A stretch of 32,661 bases of DNA from Ophiothrix spiculata. Its lineage: Eukaryota > Echinodermata > Ophiuroidea > Amphilepidida > Ophiotrichidae. Shown one piece after another: positions 10,963-19,094 of this stretch. A model generated the notes under the pieces. That model was not told where the DNA came from. It searched no databases and saw only the letters and a list, made by a program, of their open reading frames with translations. The position numbers and the translations under genes were made by a program. Location: the NCBI GenBank assembly GCA_000969725.1, contig JXSR01S003025.1. One strand, given 5' to 3'. Positions within the stretch are counted from its first letter, which is position 1, and every line of letters starts with the position of its first letter.

Positions 10963-11269
10963 CATATGGGGGTAAGTATTGTTCTGAAGAATCGTAATGT
11001 TAAAATAGTTTATTATGAAGTCTAAGCACTCCATAGAGTCTGACAAGGAAGCTCTCCTATGATAAATCCACTGGATGAGGCTTTCGTTTTAAAACTATGT
11101 GTTTTTGTCACTGTCAGAGGTCGTGTTTTTCACGAGCTTCGAGACCAATTGAGATTCAATATGTAATGTTATAACAGGACTGGTGTTACGTGATCAGAGT
11201 ATTTTGTCGTTTAATATTTAGATTTTTTTATTTTGAAGTTTAAAACAAATTAATGTTCTTTTGATCGAC

Positions 11270-11600
11270 GTCTCTTTACAAAGAGTAGCTCATGCTAAAT
11301 TTCTAGGAGTTATAATTGACGAAAAATGTACATGTTGATGCAATATCCAAGACCGTTTCAAGAAATGTGGGTATGCTTACAAAACTAACACATTAGGTAC
11401 CATCGTATGTTTTTGCATTCTTTATATAGTACTTTGATATTGCCGTATATAAATTACGGTGTTCTCCTATGGGGCAATATATGTAAAACATATTTAGATA
11501 AAGTTATCAAATTACAAAAATGGGCTGTCAGAACGATTTCATGTGAGCACTACAGAGCCCATAAAGGACCATTGTTAAAAAAACCAACATTACGTCTTAA
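11270..11600 (+). pseudogene. LINE ORF2 fragment, segment downstream of the RT domain
   Basis: In broken frames this shows FLGVIIDEKCTW-type text near 11,300, then LYSTLILPYINYGVLLWG and LQKWAVRTISCEHYRAHKGP in the open stretch from 11,407. These are landmarks of the region after the RT palm in jockey/CR1/L2-like elements. They should come after the RT core, yet here they precede it (core at 11,603-11,903), so the LINE sequence is permuted. Either two copies lie in tandem or a rearrangement occurred. At least two frame changes and one stop separate the blocks. Confidence 0.8.
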
Positions 11601-11602
11601 GT

Positions 11603-11903
11603 ATGTGTCCCACAGGGAGCGATCTTGGGACCTTTATTATTTATATTGTATATAAACGATATTGCAAATACATCATCTATGCTAGATTTTATATTGTTTG
11701 CGGATGACACCACTATTCTTTACTCAAGTAAGGATATCGACAGCAATATAAACATAGTAAATAAAGAACTGAATGAAGTCTTAAATTGGTTTAAAGCAAA
11801 CACATTGTCAGTGAATGCCACTAAAACGAATCAATTTCTTGCAATAAGTACAATAGAGAAGAACAGTAGCGTTGCTTTTGTTGAGATGTTCTTGGAGTTA
11901 TAA
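11603..11903 (+). pseudogene. LINE reverse transcriptase core fragment
   Basis: Starts with VPQGAILGPLLFILYINDI (from 11,607) and continues to the catalytic box FADDTTILYS (FADD at 11,697-11,708), LNWFKANTLSVNATKTN and an FLGVI-like end at about 11,890-11,903. Both catalytic aspartates are present. The 5' end abuts the post-RT fragment and the 3' end runs directly into the first virus-like gene, so the continuation of the retrotransposon is interrupted. ORF2 C-terminal ends in the same orientation occur at 17,560 and 18,000. Confidence 0.85.
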
Positions 11904-12880
11904 ATTATAGTCAAGGAGCAAGACAAAAACTTCCACTTAGAGTAGAAGCTGCAGCTTTAAATGTAAAGCAGAATACACCTGCCGAAGGAGAAACTATTGA
12001 AATGCAAAACTTAGGGGATACAATTGATAAAGTTGATGAGAGCATTGAAACTCTACTGCAAGATGTTGAAGCTCTATGTCAAGATGTTGGAGTTGAAACT
12101 GATTTACGACTACTGCAAAACGTTCGAGATCTTGAAAGATCTCATTAATTTATTAATACAATGAGCGGTCAAATGAAAGTTTCTGTCACTAAAATATCAG
12201 CTCTTGATGAGCAAATAACATAGTTGAAAAATCAAAGTGATCATGTAAGCTTTAATCAAGGAGATGGTGTGCAAATTGATGAAGCAGATATACGAAGTAA
12301 TACAAGAGTTGAGAGACCAGCGAGATCTTCAAATAAAACATTTAAATCAAGACATATTGCCTGGGATTAAATCACAGTTTGCAAGTATACGAGAAACTGT
12401 TAATACAATGCTTTATTCAAATAGAACGCTAGGTGAGAGAATTCAAACTTTGTTTGGAGAGCAAGGAATTACTATTGTATCAGTTTTGACTGCAATTGCT
12501 CTTGCCATTTCTACGATTGCTACATCGATTGCGTTGGGTATAAAAGCAGCAACTCCAACCCCAAAAACAACTCCTAAACCAACTCCAACTCCTAAGCCAA
12601 CTCCAACTCCTAAGCCAACTCCAAAGCCTGGTACAAAAGATAGATTAAACAAATGCTCCAAAACATTATGAACCTTCTAATGAAACTAGGGGATAAAGCG
12701 CTATTGTCTTTACCCGGGGTTATCGGTGCTGTTGTCAATTTTTCACTTAAATCAGCAGCATCAGTAGTTGGATTTGTAGCTGAAAACTTGTGGACTTTAA
12801 TTATTGCAATTGGTGGTCTTTTATATTATGAGCTACCATCACTTAAGACTTCAAAAACCAAATCAAAAAAGAACAGGTGA
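11904..12880 (+). pseudogene. Virus-like gene 1: coiled-coil protein with two hydrophobic segments (broken)
   Basis: The frame from about 11,904 reads through an acidic helical region (ETIEMQNLGDTIDKVDES) to stops TAA 12,146-12,148 and TAG 12,221-12,223. It changes frame near 12,255-12,300 into the stretch open from 12,264 (heptad-rich, then TLGERIQTLFGEQGITIVSV) and changes again near 12,650 into the frame ending at TGA 12,880. The last part has hydrophobic segment 1 (ITIVSVLTAIALAISTIA), a TPKPTP linker (about 12,560-12,630) and hydrophobic segment 2 (GVIGAVVNFSL to NLWTLIIAIGGLLYY). I recognise this architecture as a recurrent uncharacterised protein of cnidarian multi-copy loci; its function is unknown and a membrane-active structural role is inference. 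The N terminus is missing at the LINE junction. Its 3' end overlaps gene 2 by 38 bp. Confidence 0.7.
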
Positions 12881-14852
12881 TAATTCCGGTAAATGTTAAA
12901 AGAAGTTTAGTTTCATCATATGTTAATTCTCCTTTTATTGGCTGCACTTGTGGCAGCGGTATCTCATCAAGTAGTGGTCTGTTAACTAGTGGAGGTAAAA
13001 CAAACTGGTTGATCAAAATCATCAGGAGGAGTCTCAAAAGATTCTTGAGAAATAGTAGGCTCGTCATTGACATCATTTTGCCCCAGTTGTATGTTATTCA
13101 TTTTATCAAGATGTGCAATTACAATCAGATTATTATAACCATTGATTGTGCCAACATAAAGATCCATATCACAGGGCATCATGTACAAACCGACACCTAG
13201 GACAAAAATCTACTTTACTTCTTGGCTCATTCCAGTAAAAACTAAACCTTTTTTGATTTCAAGCAAAAAATCAGATTTTTTATTCGACCATATGAGCAGT
13301 TTTTTTTATTCATAGGTTTGTTACTCGGTAGGTTAAAAGCATTTTCTAATTAGAAATTTTGAATTTTTTCTATCCGTGCATTAATGAGCACATGTTTTAA
13401 CTCAAAAATGTTACAAACGTTACCAAAAACTGACACCAAAATGTCACAAACGTTACAACACAAAACAATGCATTAAAATAAATCCTGGCGATAGATTTTT
13501 TTGTAATTTTAATGAAATATTTGTAAATATGTTACCCATAATAGGTGTAAAGCGCAACAAAAAAATCGTTGACACTTCAGAGAATTTGAACTTTGAAGTC
13601 ATTTGGAGCAAAAAACGATTTCCGTGCGCGGTCACAAACGTTACCTAACGTTACATGAACTTTACTCAGGATTTTGGCAATTAATTTAATTGTCAAAAAT
13701 CTAAATGTCTTCACCCCACCAGTGAGCACCATTATCAACAACAAACTGGTGGATATAATGTTTATGCTAGGTTATGTAGCCGTTTAAAGCTGAATTGTTT
13801 CAATTTTTCGGTCACAAACGTTAATTTGGAATAGCCGTCTTGCATATTGCAAAGTAGACTGATATCGATCAATCGAACTTGGAATATCTACTTCAGAATA
13901 AATTGCATCTTCAACATTTGCCAAGAACTGCTTTTGAACGTCAAATGGTTTTCCCTAACCTAATATGGAAGAGCACGTTTGTGCCTGTGCATCTAAAATT
14001 GCCCAAACAAATATAGAGTCATTTATTCTGCTAATACCGCTTGTGTAAATCCCTTGCCATAGTCGCAAACAAAACTGCCTATTGCAGAATATATTGTGCC
14101 GTCAGAACTTGTATCGACTGTATCAGACTGTTTATGAAAAGACTGCTCCAAAAGAATAAAACATCGGGCTGAGAAGCGATGCGGACCATTGCCAATAAGG
14201 TCGTAGTAGTTGGCTGAAGTACTTGCTGTAAAGTTTCCAATATCAATATCAGTAGGAGTTTTACCTGTTCTGACAACCTTACTGTGATACCTGGATTTTT
14301 TATAGACGTTATGATTGTCTTTGTCAAATTTAGCAACACCCATTCCATTCCAGTCATCAAGGTTTTGTTTAAAGTTGGTGCTAGTTGATATGCCAAACTC
14401 ATTAGATATTTTCTCAAAAACACTCCTGTTTATGCCGTTATCTAAGGCATTCCACGAGTTTTCATTAGGCAAAGGGTATTTTAGCTCATTAAGAATACGT
14501 CTGATTTGACAATAAGCATGAAATCTAAACATACTTCTGATCATGGGATCTTTATGTTCTAAGTGATCAAGTTTTGGAACTCCACACCCTGATGTTGCAC
14601 ACCAAACAGCAAAGTTGAGTTGAGTTTGCCACATTGCATGTGACTAGCGAGCCAATTATCATATATCTCGGGTTCTTTCACCTTTGGTAGTTTGTTGTCC
14701 TGTCATATGTTGGGAAATCTAACTCTAAAATTGTTACGCTTATTAACTTGTATTATTTGATTTACTAAACTGAATTGATGTGTAGTCTCAAACACACCAC
14801 CAGTGCGGTACTCAACATCTTCGTTAAACTTAAATGGTCTTGTAATGCTCAT
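12843..14852 (-). pseudogene. Virus-like gene 2: conserved MWQTQLNF-type protein (broken, MITE-interrupted)
   Basis: The probable start is the ATG at 14,852-14,850 (begins MSITRPFKFNEDVEYRTGG). A TGA lies at 14,705-14,703 and an extra five bases near 14,640 shift the frame into the longest open part (14,634-14,023, MWQTQLNFAVWCATSGCG, RFHAYCQIRRILNELKYPLP). Further breaks are a frame change near 14,030, TAG 13,957-13,955, the 614-bp insertion 13,224-13,837 and frame changes near 13,210 and 13,030. After the insertion come GYNNLIVIAHL, a Pro-rich region and a C-terminal hydrophobic segment (LLLTFTGIITCSFLIWFLK). Without the insertion the gene is about 1.4 kb. I recognise the family as conserved in cnidarian genomes next to the other genes here. 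A capsid or other virion role is inferred from context only. Confidence 0.72.
13224..13837. mobile_element. MITE-like element, copy 1, inserted in gene 2
   Basis: This 614-bp segment starts GGCTCATTCCAGT and ends TTTGGAATAGCC(G), giving short imperfect terminal inverted repeats of the form GGSTSATTCCA. A sister copy is at 26,604-27,225. Flanking bases suggest a 4-bp target duplication (TCTT left and right; the right copy may be offset by one base). The element splits gene 2, whose reading resumes on both sides, so it inserted after the virus-like cluster. It has no ORF of its own. It carries four copies of a TCACAAACGTTAC-like motif (about 13,409; 13,441; 13,631; 13,811), the last beside the right end. 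Confidence 0.85.
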
Positions 14853-14879
14853 TTTTTATATTATATACTATATAGAATA
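14853..14879. promoter_or_regulatory. 27-bp divergent spacer, candidate bidirectional promoter
   Basis: Only 27 bp separate the ATG of gene 2 (minus, 14,852) from the ATG of gene 3 (plus, 14,880). The spacer is almost pure A/T (TTTTTATATTATATACTATA), with TATA-like text readable on both strands. So short a spacer implies that core promoter elements extend into the coding regions, as in compact DNA viruses. Promoter function is inferred from position and composition. Confidence 0.5.
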
Positions 14880-15578
14880 ATGTTTATTACATTGACAGAT
14901 GCGAGTAAGGGTAAACCATACCGCTTAGTTCAATCTATAGAAAGTTGTAAGCAAATCGGAATTCGTAGCATATCAATGTCGGTTGGCTGGTATAACATTT
15001 ATGAAGAGCAAAGTTGTAGATGGATTGAAGCAGTTAGACCAGTAGTTTCTACTGAATATAAAGTTCAACCAGGGTTATATAATTTTTCAGATTTAGTCGA
15101 TATATTAACAAGTCAAGTTAAAGGCTTTACAATTACGGTTAAAAGAAAAACAAATGGTCTGATTAATATGATTATTCCCTCTGATTATTCAGTTTGGCTA
15201 TCCGAAGCAATTTTATATTTATTAGGTTTAGAACATAATCAAGCTTGGTTAGACGCAGGAGAGTATGAAGGAGATCGTGCAGTTGATTTTTTACTAAAGA
15301 GATTGCTTATTTATTTGAAACAGTTGCCAACTTCTAATAACTTTGAGAGTAAAGATCAGCGATTAGAACCTTCTCAGCTGTTCGGTGTTATTCCAATGTC
15401 GCCTAAATCTGTTGGTGAGTTAACTAGGATTAATTATGATAAACCACTCTTTAAAGATCTAAATTGTAGACGTATAAATGAACTTGATTTCGATTTTAAG
15501 ATTGAGTGGGCTAACGGTAAACGTGATAAATTAGATAATCATTCACAACCTATTGATTTTATACTTGAAATAAAATAA
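14880..15578 (+). CDS. Virus-like gene 3: penton-like / minor capsid candidate, intact
   Basis: An uninterrupted 232-codon frame. The ATG at 14,880 is preferred over the longer open frame from 14,775, because the extra upstream codons lie antisense to the start of gene 2. The protein opens MFITLTDASKGKPYRLV, has YKVQPGLYNFSDLVDILTSQ followed by a beta-rich segment, then LLGLEHNQAWLDAGEYEGDR, and ends DNHSQPIDFILEIK. Alternating beta-strand text and a C-terminal strand of the form NGK...PIDF resemble the penton-like single jelly-roll proteins of Polinton/adintovirus-type elements; this is a weak, fold-level resemblance and I cannot confirm it. It has no membrane segment. An AATAAA overlaps the stop region (about 15,569). 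It is the only gene of the cluster without a visible break. Confidence 0.72.
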   Translation: MFITLTDASKGKPYRLVQSIESCKQIGIRSISMSVGWYNIYEEQSCRWIEAVRPVVSTEYKVQPGLYNFSDLVDILTSQVKGFTITVKRKTNGLINMIIPSDYSVWLSEAILYLLGLEHNQAWLDAGEYEGDRAVDFLLKRLLIYLKQLPTSNNFESKDQRLEPSQLFGVIPMSPKSVGELTRINYDKPLFKDLNCRRINELDFDFKIEWANGKRDKLDNHSQPIDFILEIK

Positions 15579-15592
15579 TCTTTTATTAATAT

Positions 15593-17291
15593 ATGAGACG
15601 AAGCATTTACGGGCCAGCTTTTGAAAAGAAACAAGAAGAAAATGAACAAGTAGATATTTCTGTTTATGCTAAGAAGCCAGATGTGTTGCAAACAGCAGGT
15701 GGATTAATGCGTTTAAACATTAACATGACAGAACATTGTTAATTTAGGAGATCCTAATCATGGTCAAGATGGTGCTACAAAACAGTATGTTGATAATTGT
15801 GCAACTTATTTACAATACAGTAAAGTTAGTTATTCTGGTGGTATCATGACTGGAATTTTAGATATGGGTGATAATAAAATTACTAATGTGAGAGATCCTG
15901 AAAATGAAAAGGATGCTGTTAATAAGAAATATCTGCTATAACATTTAAATTTTGATGTTATCGGTAGATATCTTGTTATTTCGAAAAATGGAAATACAAA
16001 TTATCTCTCTCTTAGAACAAAGACAAATATTAATTTGTCAGATCCATATATTAATATAACGGCAGATGAGAATGAATTAGATCCTTCCCTGATTACCATA
16101 CTACCCAATGGAAATAATTTAGGTATTATGCAACTTAACCAAGATCTTCAAATTCCAACCAATAATTTATCCGAGCCATGGACGTTTCTGTTTTCTACCA
16201 AGTTTGAAGAGCCGGCTAACAGTTCTGCTTTAGAATTTTATATTTCCGCAAAAGAATCAACAATGTTTATACAAATGTTGTGGGATTCAGGAAGTTTTAA
16301 ATATGGAATAACGGATAACGTCTTGACTAAACAAAATTCTACATCAATTGAAATTGACACAACACAATTTAATCATATTGCCTTCGACTATTCTGAAAAT
16401 AAACTTATTCTTTGGGTTAATGGTAAATCGAGAAAATCGCATAACGTAGATCTTGGTGAATTATCTGGTATTACAATAGATGTTCATCAGTTAGGTGTTG
16501 TGAGTCTCTATAATCGTAAACTCAGCAAAACAGAGGTCGTAGAACATTTTGTAGAATATCAAGTAAAGAAATTTACAAATGATGAAATATTAATCTTAAA
16601 AAAACCATATTCTGTATTATATAAAAACATGGTAAAAATATCTGAACCATCAGCACCTCCTTTATACTCCGATTTATCTCAAGTAGAAGATGAAGGCAAA
16701 ATGTTTAGACTAAAAAGAATAACTGATATACGTGAATTTCTTGAAAAAGAACTTGAAACAAGAGGAAGATACAGACGTCGTTATAAATCTGTTTATAATG
16801 CATCGATTTATTTAAACGCTGTAGCTGGTCTTACGTCTGTTGCTTCTTCTGTTGCAGCTGGTACGGCTGCATTGACAGGTATTGGAGTTATTGCCTCTCT
16901 ACCTCTTGGTTTTTCAGCAGTTGCAACAAGTGTTGTTAGCACTGGAATTAGCAAGATTCTTTTAAAGAAAGTTGAAAAGCATCAGCAGATCAAACTTACG
17001 GCTGCATCTAAGTTTGGAAGTATAAACGGACTTGATTCTAAAGCCCTCCAAGATGGACATGTAAGAAACGTAGAATATCAACTTATTTTACAAGAAGAAG
17101 AAAATTATCGGGCGTACAAATCACATATAATAAATTGAACTATCGGTAATATAAGAGAACTAACCGTTGATAAAGAAAAAGAGATTCGAGAAGAAAATTT
17201 AAAAAAAGGCATTCTCAAAGGTCAAGAAATGGCTATGGCCAACCTCATACCAGCCTATTTTGAAAGATACCAACCGACCATGATGGAATGA
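15593..17291 (+). pseudogene. Virus-like gene 4: fibre-like protein with LamG-like domain (broken)
   Basis: ATG 15,593 lies 14 bp after gene 3 (MRRSIYGPAFEKKQEENEQ). A frame change near 15,725-15,740 leads to shaft-like repeats (NLGDPNHGQDGATKQYVDN, then GGIMTGILDMGDNKITNVRD and AVNKKYLL), then TAA 15,939-15,941. The next open stretch, to TGA 17,136-17,138, holds a LamG/concanavalin-like domain (PWTFLFSTK ... LWVNGKSRKSH ... GVVSLYNRKLSKTEV), EPSAPPLYSDL (16,644-16,676), a basic helical region and a Gly/Ala-rich hydrophobic segment (about 16,806-16,950). The same frame continues 50 more codons past the TGA (KEIREENLKKGILKGQEMAM) to TGA 17,289-17,291. The shaft repeats recall phage and virus tail fibres, so a receptor-binding or attachment role is inference. 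Three breaks are visible. Confidence 0.75.
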
Positions 17292-17556
17292 TTTGTCGTT
17301 AATATAAACTGCTGATCTTATAATTAAACGATCCAAACTTTTGACGATTTGATCTAAACTATCGACGATTTAATCCAAAAATTAACTTTCGATGATGTGA
17401 TTAACTTTCGACTTCAGAAATTAACATTCTCTATGCAAGCATGGGCATAAGTTTTAACCTTAAAGGAGTAGTATAAGTTTACAGCTTGCCACCATAAATT
17501 AACTTTCAACTTTACATTTTGGTGTATATTTGCGATATTCTGGGCGAGTTAGGTTG
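17292..17556. other. Right edge of the virus-like cluster, short AT-rich repeats
   Basis: No gene. Short motifs recur: GACGATTTGATCTAAACTAT, then CGACGATTTAATCCAAA, and ATTAACTTTCGA several times between 17,320 and 17,515. They may mark the end of the cluster. No terminal inverted repeat matching the left side near 11,900 was seen. Confidence 0.45.
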
Positions 17557-17752
17557 AGCAGAATGATTACCAAACAAGACACGTGAATGATTTAAACATC
17601 ACTTTTCATAAAAAAATCATTTACTGACAATTCCATCCGATCACGTGGCCCTCTCCTTTGGAACTCATTATCACGTGAGATAAAAGAATCAAAAAGTGTA
17701 AAACAATTTCGGAACCAACTTAAGCAAAATATTATTAAGAATTATAACTAAA
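17557..17752 (+). pseudogene. LINE ORF2 C-terminal fragment A
   Basis: With one frame change this reads YQTRHVNDLNITFHKK, then SFTDNSIRSRGPLLWNSLSR and FRNQLKQNIIKNYN, ending at TAA 17,750-17,752. The SIR..GP.LWNSL signature and a basic tail are typical of the C terminus of jockey/CR1/L2-like ORF2. It is in the same orientation as the RT core at 11,603-11,903, so it could be the other end of that copy, interrupted by the virus-like cluster. Confidence 0.85.
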
Positions 17753-18000
17753 TTTTAAACCACTTTGAGCACGTCCTTTGTGTTGTCTTGTTTGAATGAG
17801 TGTGTTGTCAGGTAGTTAATTGTTTGTCAGCATGTATTATGCATTTGTCTGAAACTGATGATTTTTGGTTTTTGCTTATCAGGGAAGAACTATTTCAGGC
17901 CTTACTGGCCATCCAGTTCTTTCCTCCATAGAGTCTGTTTTTTGTATTACTGTTATATCTATGATGTATTTTTATGGAATAAAAGAATATGATATGATAT
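17753..18000 (+). other. LINE 3' UTR A with stem-loop and ATGATATG tail
   Basis: Follows fragment A. GGAAGAACT (17,883-17,891) pairs with AGTTCTTTCC (17,915-17,924), and the loop contains the near-palindrome GGCCTTACTGGCC. An AATAAA-type hexamer and the short tandem tail ATATGATATGATATG end the element at about 18,000. A 3' stem-loop plus microsatellite tail fits LINEs that recognise their own RNA 3' end. Confidence 0.6.
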
Positions 18001-18297
18001 GAGTATATGTGATACAGCTAAGCTGGAACTAGGTATTTTTATGTACAAACATCAAACAAAGCGCCTCCTAGGTATATTTTCAGAGTATTTCATTAAAAAT
18101 AACCAAGTTCATAGGTATTAAACTAAAAATGCTTAAGATTATAGTATCAACAAAACAAAGAAAAAGTTCCCAGATCGTACAATGCGTACAACAGGGCCAA
18201 TTTTATGGAATACTTTAGACAGACATCTAAAAAGATGTAAATTAGTCAAGAACTTTAGAAACACCTATAAATCCAACCTTATTGCCAGTTATAAATG
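18001..18297 (+). pseudogene. LINE ORF2 C-terminal fragment B
   Basis: Reads LELGIFMYKHQTKRLL, FSEYFIKNNQVHR, a stop, then TMRTTGPILWNTLDRHLKRC and FRNTYKSNLIASYK, ending at TGA 18,295-18,297. It belongs to the same broad group as fragment A (GP.LWN signature) but differs in sequence, so it comes from a second LINE copy or family. The 5' truncation just after the tail of element A suggests insertion next to that tail. Confidence 0.85.
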
Positions 18298-18835
18298 ATT
18301 TTTGTTGACTTTGGCATGTTTTTTATTATGGCTTCCCCTTTTAGTGCTTTGTTTGTTTTTTGCATGTATTTTGAATCCCCTTTTAAATCACCTTGTTTAG
18401 GCTTTCGCCAAGGAAACCCAACTTGGTATTTGGTACCAAGTAAGCTGAAAGAAGCTTATCTTTAACAGGGCTCCAAGATATTTTATAAATTCAGTTTTGA
18501 ATGCAGGAGGAATACCGGAGCACCCGGAGAAAATTCTGCGGAAGCGAGCATGGACTGAAAACCAAATGCACATAAAGCGCCGGGCGCGGGGCTCGAACCC
18601 GGGACCTCATTGGTGCAAGGCGAGGTAACTACCGCTGCGCCAACCCGTTACCCAAACTTTTAGTTGAGGTTTGTGTGTTTAAAACCTAGTTTTTCAGGGG
18701 ATGGTCCCTTCGGGCCTTCTTGGCCTTTTGACCATTCTCACAATGTCATTGTCATGTTCTATAAGTTATGTTATTGTTTTTTTTTAAATAAAATGTGTAT
18801 GTATGATATTGTGAATAAAGTGATTTGATTGATTA
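18298..18835 (+). other. LINE 3' UTR B with stem-loop, split by a SINE
   Basis: After fragment B the 3' UTR is interrupted by a SINE (about 18,478-18,653) and then resumes. GATGGTC (18,700-18,706) pairs with GACCAT (18,730-18,735), and the loop contains GGGCCTTCTTGGCC, like the loop of UTR A. AATAAA hexamers and a GATTTGATTGATTAGA tail end it near 18,835. Confidence 0.55.
18478..18653 (-). mobile_element. tRNA-derived SINE
   Basis: On the minus strand the head (18,653 to about 18,579) resembles a tRNA, with A box TGGCGCAGCGGT (18,642-18,631) and B box GGTTCGAGCC (around 18,599-18,589), both used by RNA polymerase III. The body continues through CAGTCCATGCTCGCTTCCGC. The 3' boundary is uncertain; it may extend to about 18,410. 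The body after the head marks it as a SINE and not a functional tRNA gene. Confidence 0.75.
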
Positions 18836-19094
18836 GATTTGAGTGAAACTTTTCCAAAGTGACTTCGTGTTTACCCTAATGACCCTACCGTTTTACATCT
18901 TATCTGTGGAATGGTCTACTTTTACCTACCTTAAACCCTTTGAAAGTAAATACCTGTCATATAATACAGAAAGTTAGAAAGAAAGTTTGCTTGGATTAGT
19001 GTTAAGAATAGCGGTAGAATAAATATTTGCTCTGTAAACTCATGCTTGCTTTTCAAGGAAACTTTTCTAGGAAATTCAACACAATTTTTTGTTA

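Noticed and set aside
12877-13200. 107-codon plus-strand frame
   Set aside because: It is antisense to the recognisable C-terminal part of gene 2.
14079-14423. 114-codon minus frame overlapping gene 2
   Set aside because: It is a shadow frame of the gene 2 reading, which has the conserved motifs.
14775-14879. Longer N terminus for gene 3
   Set aside because: The codons upstream of the ATG at 14,880 are antisense to the first codons of gene 2 and do not look like protein.
11904-17291. Complete Polinton/Maverick element
   Set aside because: No PolB, integrase, packaging ATPase or protease motifs and no terminal inverted repeats are visible in the window.
18579-18653. Functional tRNA gene
   Set aside because: A and B boxes are present, but the sequence continues into a SINE-type body and no clean acceptor stem was found.
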